This document shows, one piece after another, positions 1 to 11,585 of a DNA stretch of 64,000 nucleotides. The notes beneath the pieces are model-generated. The model ran no database searches. It saw nothing but the letters and a program-made list of their open reading frames with translations, and was not told the origin of the DNA. The DNA comes from Cristatella mucedo. Taxonomy: Eukaryota > Bryozoa > Phylactolaemata > Cristatellidae. The stretch spans positions 1,121,001 through 1,185,000 of the forward strand of contig WPIO01000002.1 of NCBI GenBank assembly GCA_009760855.2, read 5' to 3'. Within the stretch, counting starts at the first letter, position 1. Each line of letters begins with the position of its first letter. The translations under genes and the position numbers were made by a program.

Positions 1-45
1 CTGAAGAACGCCTGAAAATGTTCAAACAATACCTTCAATTGGAGT

Positions 46-92
46 GGGTTTAGGTTATTATTAGGTTTAGGTTATTGGGTTTAGGGTTTCTT
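46..92 (+). repeat. Degenerate telomere-like (TTAGG/TTTAGG) tract
   Basis: GGTTTAGGTTATTATTAGGT, then TTAGGTTATTGGGTTTAGGG. Irregular and only about 45 bp; it may be chance or an old interstitial telomeric remnant. Confidence 0.35.
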
Positions 93-257
93 GTCAGCAT
101 GAACACTCGGTCGATGAATCGTTCGTAGTTGAATCGTCCTAGAACCAGAGAGAAAGAGCTCATCAAAATTGCTTGATTGTTCGTACAATGTGTAATGGCG
201 CGGTGGCAGTTATCTCCGATGTTTGTCAAACAATTGTAGGCAGCTGTAGCTGTGTTT

Positions 258-390
258 GGCCCAGCGATTAAGTGCTCGCCTTTAACGACCGAAGGCAAGG
301 TGGTTGCCTTAGATGACTCATGTCGTGGACTCAAGCGCTGCGGTATATGTGAAGGGCCTGGATAAAGATTCAGTTCTCTCAGGGCTGTGG
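258..390 (+). mobile_element. SINE-A copy (degraded)
   Basis: tRNA-like A-box region (TTTGGCCCAGCGATTAAGTG) followed by CTCGCC and, at about 348, the hairpin tail (GTGAAGGGCCTGGATAAAGA...CTCTCAGGG). Confidence 0.55.
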
Positions 391-591
391 TTCTCAACCT
401 TCCAAATGCAGCGAACCTTTAATACAGTTCCTCATATTGTGGCGACCCCCAACCCTAAAATTATTGTGTGCGAAATGTGGAAAGGCGTGTTTACCGATGG
501 TCCTAGGCGACCCACGTGAAAGGGTCGTTCGATCCCCAAAGGGGTCGCGACCCACACACAGAATGAGAACCGCTGTCTTAGGGAGTTGTAC

Positions 592-594
<3 letters not shown>

Positions 595-633
<39 letters not shown>

Positions 634-705
634 GTATATATAGTCTGTGTTATGTGTAATATATTGTATTATATATGTTATGCATATTATATATATATAT
701 GTGTG

Positions 706-800
<95 letters not shown>
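595..800 (+). repeat. TA and GT microsatellites
   Basis: (TA)n at 595-630 and an almost pure (GT)n at 700-800, separated by TA-rich sequence. Confidence 0.95.
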
Positions 801-801
<1 letters not shown>

Positions 802-851
802 TACAGCTCGATGAAAATAGCCCAGCATGGCTTACGAAATTTTGATCGTTC

Positions 852-992
852 GCATAGCTCCTTAAGAGAACTTAATCTCCATCCAGGCGCTTTATATAGA
901 GTACTCCTCAGGGGTCGAGCTTGCAACCTCGGTCGCTGAAGGGGAGCATTACTGTATTATCCCTGGGCCAAACCAGGCTGCCTCTTGAGGCA
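852..992 (-). mobile_element. SINE-A copy
   Basis: Reverse hairpin (CTTAAGAGAACTTAATCTCC...AGGCGCTTTATATAG), then GAGCTTGCAACCTCGG (B-box region) and GGGCCAAACCAG (A-box region). Confidence 0.65.
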
Positions 993-1544
993 AACGAACA
1001 GGAGTGCAATCGGCTGCGAATGGACTCGTTTCGATTCTCAAAAGGTCGCCTAAGACATTCGCGGAGCCGTATTCCGGGGACGTCGCTCTGTATGCCGACA
1101 CGCCTAGCACTTCAGCACCAAATTCGACCTCCCACCCTCGGCACGCCGGTCACTCGTGCCGGATTCTGGACCTTCTGCGTAGCCCAAAAGGAACTATTCC
1201 ACGATGCACTATTCCGTGCCGGCGCTCTTGGCGTGCAGTGCGTTCTGGCCCTACTGCCCCTACTCCATGCTCTTCTTCATCGTCGAGGGTCGTTAAAGTT
1301 TCTCCGACGGTTTCCGGTCGTCCTGACATACTGGCGGGCAGTCGGAGTCGTCACGTCTGCGGCAGTCACCTAGAGTCACCGAACCGCGTCGCCTCTTCTC
1401 GGGGCAACTGAAACGACATCTCGATTCTCGCATATGTCGCCTGAGGCCGCAGCCCCACAGTTTTCTTTAGCTGCGTCGCAAGTGCTCTCAGAGCAGCCGC
1501 GCCGGCTGCTCTGAGCCGACTCAAGAGTTCGATCGCGCTCCCTG

Positions 1545-1622
1545 TGCAGCAAATGCAAAGTGCCTAGAAAGAGATGGAGTTCTCTCTGAGGGTGCTATAT
1601 CAAATGCGTTATTATTATTAAA
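1545..1622 (+). mobile_element. L2-type 3' hairpin tail
   Basis: CAAAGTGCCTAGAAAGAGAT, GGAGTTCTCTCTGAGGGTGC, then ATT repeats. Confidence 0.6.
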
Positions 1623-2350
1623 AGCCGCTGCAAGCCGACGCTCGGAGCAGCAGCAGCAGCTCGGGCGGCGGCGAGTCCTCTATAAATTGCCGAGCCGCAG
1701 CCCGCCGAAGCTGCGGCAGCGGCCGTCCGCCGAGAGAGCCGCCAGAGCCCGAGCTCCGCCTACTTGTGTCCGCAGCGGGTGGGGTGGGGCGAGCGCTCAT
1801 CTCCAGGAATGGCACTCTTTTGGAAAGAAGGCGGAAACCGGCTCGCCCAGGGATTCATCTCAACCGGGCGCCGGCTGCAACTGAAAAATGCTCTGCGAGC
1901 CTGCGGCTAGTGAAGTGCGTGCGCCAGGTGGCGGCTGGCGAACAGAGGTCCAGAGGCGAGACGGCTCGAGCAGCCCGGTCGGTGGCGGCCTGCGTGAAAC
2001 TGCGGTATAGCGCTTACAAAGCGCGAATAGAAGCCTCAGTGCCGGGTCAACAATGACCCTGGGGCGGAAAACAGAGCCATAGAAGCCTAAGAAAGGGGAC
2101 AGAAAAGAAAACGGCCAGTCCGGCAATCAAAATAGCGTCCACCGAAGGTTATTGGATTTAGCTCACTGTAATGCGAACGCCGACCGCAGGCGGACCGATA
2201 TGCTCGGCGTGCGGTCGACTGCGCAGCGAGGCGTAAACATTTTCTGAAGCCCGTCCTGCGAGCATGCGCTTTCGAGATAAACGGCAGCGCTCCCCGCAGC
2301 GTCGGCTGCTGGCGTCCGCGCCTCGCTTTCGACCCAACCCACGCCGCCCA
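1620..2350. other. GC-rich intergenic patch
   Basis: GC- and CpG-rich, with overlapping short open frames on both strands and no recognisable domain. It may be a promoter/CpG island of an unseen gene, but no exon can be supported. Confidence 0.35.
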
Positions 2351-2351
2351 G

Positions 2352-2470
2352 TTTGGGCCGCCGGGTTAGGCGCTCGCCTTTAGCGGCGAGCAGGTCGTGG
2401 GCACGAGCGCCGCAGCACGTGGAAAGCGCCAGGATAGGTAGAGGTGAAAGTCTCCTAGGATGCTACGAGA
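2352..2470 (+). mobile_element. SINE-A copy (old)
   Basis: GTTTGGGCCGCCGGGTTAGG, CGCTCGCC, GGTCGTGGGCACGAGC, then GGAAAGCGCCAGGATAGGTA as tail. Diverged and GC-rich. Confidence 0.45.
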
Positions 2471-3094
2471 ATGACACATAATGATTATTTTATTTTATTT
2501 GCCAAGTTGATGAACGCAGTCGTTTCGCTATGCCCGAGACTCGCTTCCTTCTAAAACCAACTGCTAGCACGTACGAAGTCTCTATTATTTTGACCTCCTA
2601 CTTTTCTGGACGCCATAGCTAAGCGCGTGCTCCGACGTATCCTTCAAGTCACGAAAAGTGCGTGTTGTACTCTGAGATGTGTACGCATCTCGCGCTGTAA
2701 CTCCGTGAATCCGCGAGTAGTTGGAGCCTACCAAGCGAAAGAGTCGTGCCCGCCGCCGAAGCTCTCAGGCTTTCAGTGCTCACTCGGCGACCATCGGCTT
2801 GCGTCTCGCGCATCAAAGGAGAAAGCGAGGAGCAATGACGAATCGTGTCGAGGTCGAGAAGGTACGCAAGCAAGTGGCCGCGAAGGACTGAGCGAGAAAC
2901 GCACACGTCGTAGGCGACGGAGCGACGTTCTGCGGCGCTCTTTCCCTGCGAGAAGCTCTCACCCAAATCAAATAAGAAAATACTGAAATCCAATATCAGT
3001 ATTTCATAATAATATATAATTATATATATAATAAAAGTAAACAATACAATTGTATTATTATTGATTTTATTATTATTATCTAATATTTTTAACT

Positions 3095-3252
3095 AATATC
3101 AGCTGATTTAACAGCCTCACTTATATAGCGGCAGAAGAGCCCAAGCGGCTATCGTCAGCGCTAGCAGCTGACGAAAAAGAATCACCTACTGCAGGCTTCG
3201 AACCCACGACCTCGGTCGTGACGACCTTACCTCCTAGGCTATTATGGCCCAG
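3095..3252 (-). mobile_element. SINE-B copy
   Basis: Reverse tail (AGCTGATTTAACAGCCTCAC, GCGGCAGAAGAGCC), B box (GGCTTCGAACCCACGACCTC) and a degraded A-box end. Confidence 0.7.
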
Positions 3253-3565
3253 TAAAGCCGGCAGGTCGCCAACAGCGGAAGAAAGTCGGCCGAGGAAAGA
3301 AAGGCTCCCGCCTGACTGTGAGAGGTGCTGAATACGATGAGGCAGATGATACGGCTAGCAAACTAGGGCCGACGAGTCTTGTTAGAGTGCAACGTGTTTA
3401 GTTCAGTTTTATCGGCTGAGCTGCCTCACTGGAAGCCGCCGCAAATTGTTTTATAGGTCGTGAATTGTACGATTGAGGTCGAGTACAGGAAGAACCCTGT
3501 CTTACGCTCGCAACGCGGACGTCGATCTATGAGCTGAGTGGCCGAGCCGTCCACCGAAAGCTGCA

Positions 3566-3830
3566 GAAGTGGCCGAATCAGTGGCGCGGAGCCAGGATTT
3601 TTATCCAGGCCAAGACCAGCAAGAATTTAATGTCGGCGGGATAGACCCGCAACATGTGACAATTTATAGAGCAAAAGCACAGTGTCCATTCAACACGAAC
3701 TCGGCGACTACTCGTCGAGTGGAATTAAGACATAACTTCGTCGTCAGTATCTTTCGGGGGCGCTGTAATAGGGGCGGCCCAGGCCGCTGCCCCGCTGTAG
3801 GTGCGGCAAATGCGCCACCGCCTTTCCGCC
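3566..3830. mobile_element. MITE-like element with GTGGCGC-type inverted ends
   Basis: Starts near CAGTGGCGCGGAGCCAGGAT and ends near AAATGCGCCACCGCC. The ends are inverted relative to each other (GGCGCRR/TGCGCCACCG). The interior holds GC-rich blocks (GGGGCGGCCCAGGCCGCTGC) and no transposase. Confidence 0.5.
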
Positions 3831-4822
3831 TTCCCCTCGTGGCCCCGCCAGTGCCAGCAGTATTTATTAATAGCCGAACGGGGAAAGATGTTGAAGAGAC
3901 GACTTTACGGGACTCGCTGTACCAACAGGGCAGGTGCTGTGTCTTCGCAAGGCTGGGCTCTCATCAGGTTAGCTTTCGCAGAGCCGCACCGTACGAGGGG
4001 TAGCGCGTTCTGCTCGCATTGCGGGCGAAGCCATTGCGTCCTGCCATTCGATGACAAGCCGCACATTTTGCAATGCGCGGCTTTCAGATTTGGCGCTCCT
4101 GACGCTCGTCGGCTCATTACGGTTACGGCGGCGCGTAGCGGCTCCGTAATGACGGTCCTTCCATCAGACGCGGCGCGCACATAACGGCGCTAGCCACTGC
4201 AGACGCGAGACAGATAACTTCTATAGCACCTCGAAGTGCTGCTAATTGAGTCGCAGATGCCGCAGCGATACGCATCGGTGTGCTGCCCGATAGCAGAGCA
4301 CTAGTACAACAATCAATAACTCTCCGTACCTTAATAGTTACTCTATGTTGTTAACATAGAGCTGTGTATTCCGTCTGCCACAGAGGAGCTACATGCGCAC
4401 AGGATGAGCGCTTGAGTCCCTTCAGACGGCCTTTTATACGGCCTCAAACTTGGATCGTGACATATCCGGTTCCTAATAATCGTAAATCGGGAAGCGGTAA
4501 TAATATTTAGCAACGCCGTAGTCTGGCTGATTTAGCAAGATAGTGTTTCCAAGTGTATAGCTATTGCGAAAGATAATCGTCCGCCCTTCACGATTTGATA
4601 TACGGACTCGTTTGCGCCACCCAGTGCACCGCTGGGGTGTTTCTGTTTTGAGCAGTCAACAGGCGAAGACTAGAACGCAGACGGTAAGTAGGCGGCGTCG
4701 TATAAGTGCGACTCTGCAGATATTGCCCACAATAGCCCCGAAGAGGCCAACGCCGATACGCTCAGCGGCGTTTGTGGATCGCAAATAGTCAAGCAGACGT
4801 AGTGAAACGGGCTGAGTGTTGT

Positions 4823-5310
4823 AATGTAATGTTATGCTATGTATCTTCGTCTGTAACTCGGCAAACCCACAAAGACTGTGTGGTTATGTGTTTACGCAGG
4901 AGAGTGTGTATAGCGCACTCACAGCCAAAGCGGCTTCCGGTACGCATTCGGTAGCCAATAGAATTCATCTCGCGCAACAAAAAAAAGACTAGCTGATTTA
5001 ACAGCTCTTTTGTGTAGCGACTGAAGAGCCTTTACGAATATAACCGCCGCTTGCAGCCAGCAGCAATAAAGGATCGCCCACCGCAGGATTCGAACCCATG
5101 ACTTCGGGACTGAGGTCGTGAAAAGCGACCGCCTTACTCATTGTGCCGTCGCGGCTCAAAGAGAATCGAAGAAAAACGAAAAGGAAGTGAGAAGCATAGC
5201 TGAGCTTGGAGGTGAGCAGTTGAGGTGGGGGAGTAGCATGGAAGTAGCAGCTCAGGACGGCTGGACAGGATGTACCATAGTCGGCAGCAGGTGAGTAGTT
5301 GTCATTGCGT
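4823..5310 (-). mobile_element. ATTAC-tailed interspersed element, copy 1 (split by SINE-B)
   Basis: Shares TCTCCGTCTGTAACTC-type, ACGCAGGAGAGT, CACTCACAGCC and AGCAGTTGAGGT blocks with the copies at 15.0 and 17.0 kb. Orientation is set by assuming the ATTACATT-like repeat is a 3' tail. No ORF; family unknown. Confidence 0.65.
4989..5158 (-). mobile_element. SINE-B copy nested in the ATTAC-tailed element
   Basis: ACTAGCTGATTTAACAGCTC, TAGCGACTGAAGAGCC, GGATTCGAACCCATGACTTC, GACTGAGGTCGTG and GTGCCGTCGCGGCTC. It splits the element that spans 4823-5310. Confidence 0.8.
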
Positions 5311-6048
5311 AAGAAAGTGTTCCAGATTATTCCGGTCTATTCCAACAACTGCAGCACTCTGCACTGACTCTGCACCTTTGACTGTTGAGGTTATGCGTTT
5401 AGTTTTTATCTTTTTGATCCGAATACGAGTAAAGGAAAGTGATGACCCCTAAATCATAGTCTTAGAAAGGGGACTAATTTTGTACGCAGCTGAAGTACTG
5501 AGTGCGTGGATATGCCGTTGCCCACGTTCAAGGACAGGCTCGCCACCGCGGCGGCGTCTTTGTAGGGCCGCTAATTACTTCGCCAGCTAAAGCAACGAGT
5601 GGATTTATTCACCAAGCCTTAGTCACCCTCGGTGGTGGAAGCTGTTAATGCGCAGTGGAGCATGACTCTGGCAGACAATAAAAATAGCATGACCAATATT
5701 ATAGAAACTTGTACAAGCAGATTATTTGACCGGACAATAGTCCGCCGAAATGGCGCGCGAAAGCCGCTCTATTAACAATAAGCAGCTAGGGCCACCTACA
5801 CAAACACGGCCTCGGTGAGTCCATTCACGCAGCCGGCGGCGGGTGCACTTAGCGAGCCTGCGAATCATCTCCGCCTGATGAGGACGGCATTCACTCCTCT
5901 CGGCAAGGGCACGAACGTGCGCCGCGGCGCGGCGTCAGATCATTGTGAGCGCGTTTGTTTGCTCTGCCCTATTATTTACCGGCATTTGCGCTGCTCGGCT
6001 GGTTAGGCTCCTTGCTAATTGTCCTGTGTTTGTGCGCCACGCTCGCTG

Positions 6049-6069
6049 TCTCTCTCTCTCTCTCTCTCT

Positions 6070-6102
<33 letters not shown>
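6049..6102 (+). repeat. CT microsatellite
   Basis: (CT)n interrupted by CCCTCCCT, inside a GC-rich stretch. Confidence 0.95.
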
Positions 6103-6930
6103 GGCCCGAGGCTCGCCCGCTACGCGCAGCGCCTGCATGCGGCGCTAAGCAGCGAGCAAACGATTGGCTTTCTTTGCACACATTTCGCGCGCGCCTCCGC
6201 GAAGCAAACACATTCGGACCCGTTCCCTTTCAGCCTCACTTTCCCTGCCATGAATGAGCGGCGCAAGATCTGCCGGCCGCGGCTGTCTGCACCGCCGTAA
6301 CTTCCGAAGAGAGCGGATCGATTGCGGGCAATTTTGTCCACCGTTCAGAATGGGAGGGTTTCGCAAGGTCCTTCTTTTCAGCTTGACGCTCTTCGCCTTG
6401 TGAATGCACTCGTTGGGCCGCTTCGAGCGCACGCCGCCCCGTTCTCGTGTAAGCAGCAGCCACTCTGGCGGCAACGTTCGCTCAGTACGAGCGTGCGAGG
6501 GCGGCGCGGGCCGCGTGCTAAGCGTCGGCGTTAAATAAGCGTTCCGCCGAAAAGGTTAACGTTGTATTTTAAAAGAAGCTAAAGAAAATGGACGGAGGAA
6601 GTGGACTAATGAGTCGTGCCCGACGAACCCTTGACACTGAGCTTCGCGATCAGTCTCAATAGGGAGCCGCCGGGCCGTGAAAGACGCGGCGGAATTTCGT
6701 ACTGCGCCCCTTAGTAGTTCTAGTTCTATGTCGAACTTTTGAGGCGACCCTCCGATTAAGTAATTGCTATAAAGAGTGTAAGTCAGCTCGGTAATCTTCT
6801 TAACAGCGACAACCCACGAGTAATAACCGTAGCACGTCGCCAGGACGTTAGCATTCCGCCACGCCGTTCTTATTGCTCCAGCAGCGAGGCCAGATGAGCA
6901 TAGCTATCGAGCTATTGATGTAAATACATA

Positions 6931-6932
<2 letters not shown>

Positions 6933-6993
<61 letters not shown>
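6933..6993 (+). repeat. TA microsatellite
   Basis: About 30 TA units, followed by GTGTGTG and a CG/TG-rich purine-pyrimidine alternating stretch to 7050 that could adopt Z-DNA. Confidence 0.95.
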
Positions 6994-7006
<13 letters not shown>

Positions 7007-7384
7007 CACGAGCGTGTGTGTACGCGAGCGTGTGCACGCGCGTGTGCCTCAAATGAGCGTAGTTATTGAGTTGGGTAGCTCAGCCAGCGAAAGCGCGGCA
7101 CCCTTCCCGACCGGCCACCATGATTGCTGGAAGGAGCTCTCAGACTAAGAAATTAGTTGATAAAACTGATTGAATTCAATGGATTATTACGTATCTGCTC
7201 TTGAGGCTTGTCGGTGTCTCGGATTGAACATGTTTCTCCCGAAGTGGCCACCGCCGAGGTACGAGTCGGTACTGCCAGAGTAGAGTCCCTGATAGAGTGC
7301 CTCGCTTTGAGTCGTTCGAATTTCATTTGATGGCGATCGGTGGCAGAACAGAAGCTCAGATCTGGACCTACTTGGAGATCCGCT

Positions 7385-7560
7385 AATGTAATAATAATAA
7401 TGCATTTCTATAGCGCCCTGAGAGAAGTGTATCTCTCCCTAGGCACTTTATAGATGCTGCAAAGAAAGCATTACCAAATGTTCGATAGTACCATCTGCAA
7501 GCAGCTGGCATAGTGTAAGCCGGTACATGCACATGAAAGACGAATCACAAAGACCCAAAA
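7385..7560 (-). mobile_element. L2-type LINE 3' end fragment
   Basis: ATAATAATAATG tail, the hairpin (TATAGCGCCCTGAGAGAA...) and part of the 3' UTR in reverse orientation. No coding part. Confidence 0.7.
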
Positions 7561-7839
7561 AATGCTGTTAATAAGCAACGTACGAATAGGCTCCGATTTT
7601 CTGGAGATATTGACGAGAAACCTATATAGCTACCAGTATAAAGCCAGCGCTCCCGCGAGATATAACTGCTTCACTCTTTGCAGGGAAGCCAGGGGTGGCC
7701 AGTTTTCGTGTACGTACCCTGCTGTCCAGTTTCGGCTGGGGCATAACACGTGTGTGTATTATGGTCTGCAGAGGCAGTTAGCCCAGGAAAGGTGGCTCGA
7801 AGTCCACTATCTCTGTAATCACGATGCATGAGACCACAT

Positions 7840-7955
7840 GTCTCTTTAACGGTCCATACAGTCGATCATGCTTCCTTTGCAACATATGTAAAGTGCCTAG
7901 AAAGAGGTTAAGTTCTCTGAGGGCGCTACACAACTGTAATATTATTAATAAAACT
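7840..7955 (+). mobile_element. L2-type LINE 3' end fragment
   Basis: ATCATGCTTCCTTTGCAACA leads into GTAAAGTGCCTAGAAAGAGG, the hairpin and an ATTATTAAT tail. It lies immediately before a second L2 copy. Confidence 0.7.
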
Positions 7956-7959
7956 ATTA

Positions 7960-8595
7960 GTAAAATACTCCCCACCAGGCTAGGCATCGTACTACCCTCT
8001 TTTCTGAATCAAATCGCTTAGCTACAGCTCGAACGAACCCCACATCCTTTCGAGACCTCTTCTTGCCTCTAGTTTGTAAGCTCCGAAAGCCTGGAACTGA
8101 CTCCCGACTGACATCACGACGCCCCCTGACTTGACGACATTTAAAAAAGCTAACAATGCACCTATTTGTCGCAGCATTCAATGTGTCCTTGCAGGGCAGA
8201 GCCAGAATTTTCAGGCTTGGGGCCAGGTCAGGATTTTCAGGTTGGGAGGCAAGGTACAGTGCTCCAGCGCATTGGGCCTGGGGAAATTTACCCCAGGATA
8301 TAGGTACTTCCCTCTGTCTATGGAAGGGGGGCAATTGCCTCCCTGCCCTTGGCTCCACCCCTAGGTCTTTGTGATTCGTCCATTGTGTGCTTATTCGTGC
8401 TGACACTATGCATGTTGCCACTAACCATATTTATATGCTGACCCCTTGTATATCACCTCTAACTATGTTATCCTTGTTGACATTGTGCATACTATTACTA
8501 ATCATGTGATCATGCTTCCTTTACAACATATGTAAAGTGCCTAGAAATAGATTAAATTCTATGAGCGCCATACAAATTTATTATTATTATTATTA
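7960..8595 (+). mobile_element. Decayed L2-type LINE interrupted by a MITE-like insert
   Basis: Starts at ATACTCCCCACCAGGCTAGG, continues through the RT C-terminal region, is interrupted at about 8197-8370, then continues with the standard 3' UTR (GTGATTCGTCCATTGTGTGC), hairpin and ATT tail to 8595. Confidence 0.75.
8197..8370. mobile_element. MITE-like insertion with GGCAGAGCCAG / CTGGCTCC-type ends
   Basis: A G/C-biased unit absent from the other L2 copies at this point. It begins near GCAGGGCAGAGCCAGAATTT and ends near GCCCTTGGCTCCACCCCTAG, imperfect inverted termini. Similar termini occur at about 3566-3830 and 37785-37880. No transposase. Confidence 0.5.
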
Positions 8596-9061
8596 ACCTA
8601 GGTGAGAGCAGAAAAAATATGCTAACATTAAACTGCCGTTCAGGAATAAGCACTTACAACCGGCGTGTTGCAGTAGCACACAAATGCATTACTCAGATTT
8701 TAGCGTTAGGTGGTTACATAAAGACTGTTTCGTTTTACGATGCTTGCTCAAAGTGCCAGCCCTGGGCATTCGGGTTTAATGATCAAGAATGATCAGGCAT
8801 ATCAACGTTTCCGAAAGAAATGTGTGGAAACTCATAGCTGCTCAAACCCAAAGCTGCTAGCACGAATACATTCTATGCAGCCCTATTGACTCATTCAGTG
8901 CCAAGGTACAGCTATTGAGCCATCTATGTCTAATCGAGCTACATAAATGTGGTCATCTGACCAACCTGTTTGCGCTCGATCAAATCTAGTAATGCCTAGG
9001 AACCGGTAGCTTTGCATATCCGATACTATTCATCGAGTTTTCATAGCCCCTGGAATAAGCC

Positions 9062-9205
9062 GAGCTGGTTTGGTCCAGTGGTTAAGGTGCTCGCCCCGAC
9101 CAAGGTCTGGCCGAGGTCGTAGGCTTGAGCCCCGAGGCATGTGTAAAGCACCTGACTAGAGATTAGGTTCTCTTATGGCGCTATACAAATGAGTTATATA
9201 TATGT
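9062..9205 (+). mobile_element. SINE-A copy, well preserved
   Basis: Head CTGGTTTGGTCCAGTGGTTA (A box TGGTCCAGTGG), GACCAAGGTCTGGCCGAGGT arm, B-box-like GGCTTGAGCCCC, then the LINE-type hairpin tail and TATA repeats. Confidence 0.8.
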
Positions 9206-9779
9206 AGATATATATATATAAGCCGTTTTCGCACATAGATATATACGTTGTTTAAGATTGTCTGTTTTTCCTCCAGCGCTTATGTTAGTGCCTGATTGCA
9301 TTTATTTATTTTTGTTCTCCACTTATGTCAGCATGCTATTCGCGAATGCTGTCGTGGTTATTGCTGTTCCTAACTTATTGAGACGTTCTGCTGGAAATTC
9401 CCAGCAAAGACAACGCCCGTTTTGTAGTGCGAATCTGATCGACTTAGCCATATTTACTGAATTCACATTAAGTGGTAGTTGGGGTAGGGAACCTCTCAGG
9501 TCACTGCCGAAATGTTATGCAATCGACATCTCCGTGTTGAACTGTTGCCAGGTTTCCAGAACCTTTTGCATCATTCTCTTATCCTCCTCCCAGTGTCCAG
9601 CTGGGCACATCGGGTCAGTCGGTATATATTCACATCGCCAATTCCACCAAATGCTTGAAGCGAGCTGGTAGATATCATTTGATCGACCATTCATATTGTC
9701 TACACGAACTCTACTTCAGTCGTTTTCTGCATTAAACCGTTTTTTGTACGCTATTTCTCACGAGATAGCCAGTTTTCGT

Positions 9780-9972
9780 TTGTGTCTTTATGCGTGCTGA
9801 ACTACCCATGTTATAAGTAACCAATTCACATAATTCCTTTGCATCATACGTAAAGTGAGTAGAAAGAGATATACTATAGTATAGAGTTATAGAAAGAGAT
9901 ATAGTGTAGTATAGTGAGTAGACAGAGATATATATCTTAGGGAGCAACATAAATGTCTTATTATTATTATTC
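9780..9972 (+). mobile_element. L2-type LINE 3' end with internal duplication
   Basis: 3' UTR similarity, then GTAAAGTGAGTAGAAAGAGA followed by duplicated AGAGATATA blocks inside the hairpin, and an ATT tail. Confidence 0.6.
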
Positions 9973-10667
9973 ATGCGCCTACGCATGCCTTCAAAAGCTA
10001 TGCCGCTGCAGTGCTACTGCAAACAAGCTTATTACTTCTATATTTTAAAATGTTTACTCCCTGATGGCAGTACTTTAAACAGATGATTTATTACTCAAAG
10101 ATTGTGATAGAATTATGAGTTGAGCTCCTAGACATGTCGTAATGGATAGCAGCTTTGCATCGCGCCTAAGCTGCTGAGGCTACCACTGTGCTCACGGACA
10201 TTCTAAAAATAATTGTAACATTACGACATCAATTAGCAGCCGAAATGTATTGATCTTTGGCTGACACAGATTTCGCGTGGCTTTTAGGAAAAGAAAATGC
10301 TTGCTGTGTTTTTGCTATAGTCTTCTCGCTTGACGTACTATCAGGTAGGATTGTCTCCATGAACCTGCCACGTCGTACGTTGCTGCCATGCAAACCCAAT
10401 TCCAAGGAATGATGAGAAACCCTGAAGATTTACGTCTTCAAGCCAGTTTTGAAGGCTTTCCAAACGCTTGCCTACTGACTGCATTTGCTCAGATAAAGAA
10501 ATCCAGAGCTCGACAGGTAAAAGACCGAAAATGACCGAAAAGTCTGCAAACGTTTGGAGGCCTCTGGAAAAATTCAGTGCCAGTGCTATCTAAGCTTCTG
10601 AGAAAATAGCTGATTTTTACTCGTGAATTTGAGCTAGAACGATAGAAGGGACACTGGCCCTTACAAA

Positions 10668-10790
10668 CTGAGGCGTAGCCAGGAACTTTTTCTGAGGCGG
10701 AGAACCGTAATCTGACGACTGTCTTGACTGTCATCTAATTATGGCTCCAGTGTCATCTACTGATCAGACCCACGATGCTACGCCCCTTCT
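10668..10790. mobile_element. Short MITE-like element abutting an L2 tail
   Basis: GAGGCGTAGCCAGGAACTTT at the left and CACGATGCTACGCCCCTTCT at the right form imperfect inverted ends (GGCGTAGCC/GCTACGCCCC). No ORF. Confidence 0.5.
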
Positions 10791-11585
10791 AATAATAATG
10801 ATAATAATAATGCACTTGGTAAAGCGCCCTCAGAGAACTTAATCTCTTTCTAGGCGCTTTACATTTGATCCAAGAGAAAACGCGATTGAATAGTGAGTAA
10901 TATTATGCTTGATAAACAACACGAATAACATGGTTAGGGGTGACATGCACAGGGTTAGCATGCTAGTGTGGTTAGTGGCAGTATGCACAGTGTCAGCACG
11001 CACAAGCACATGAAGGACAAATCACAGGGACCCACTAAATGCTGCCCTAAATAGGTGTGTTTTTAAGTTCCTTTTAAATGTGGTCAGGTCAGGGGATGTT
11101 CTGACGCAGGTCGGGAGGGAGTTCCAGGCTTTGGGAGCATACGAACTAAATGAACGGTCTCCAAAGGATCTAAGGTTTGTACGAGGTATTTCTAGACTGT
11201 TGGACTCTGAAAAGTGGGTGTTACGATGCTTGGTCTGATGGGGGAGTATATCGGAGAGATAGGCTGGAGCCATTGAATGAAGGGACCTAAAAGTGAGCGA
11301 CAAAAACCTTGAAGTCAATCCGTTGCTTGACTGGTAGCCAGTGCAGGTCGGCGAGAAGTGGAGTAATGTGGCAACTGCGACGCTCACGGCAGACAAGTCT
11401 AGCTGCCGAGTTTTGCACCAGCTGCAATCGCCTGATCGCACATGCTGGTATACCAGTAAGCAGTGAGTTGCAGAAGTCGAGACGGGATGTCACGAATGCA
11501 TGGACCAACTTGAACGTGGTATCCTTATCTAAACAAGCCCTAATTTTAGCAATGTTATAAAGCTGAAACAAAGACACAATAACTC
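10790..11585 (-). mobile_element. L2/CR1-type LINE, 5'-truncated, one frameshift
   Basis: Same element as at 54110-54790 but extending farther 5' into RT (SRLDFCNSLLTGIP). The reading frame switches near 11302-11306, where an A-run is one base longer than in the 54.6-kb copy. The 3' hairpin and ATAATAATA tail are at 10790-10870. Dead as a coding unit. Confidence 0.86.

Larger units (their letters stand above)
2471..7384. other. Intergenic stretch without supported gene
   Basis: Apart from the SINE-B, MITE-like and ATTAC-tailed copies and microsatellites, I see no coding exon, RNA gene or conserved motif. The ORFs at 3569-4184 and 6145-6534 overlap each other on both strands and look like GC-driven chance frames. 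Confidence 0.6.

Noticed and set aside
1004-1411. Overlapping frames of 135-150 codons
   Set aside because: Low-complexity Ser/Arg/Pro composition, no domain, and one begins inside a SINE-A copy.
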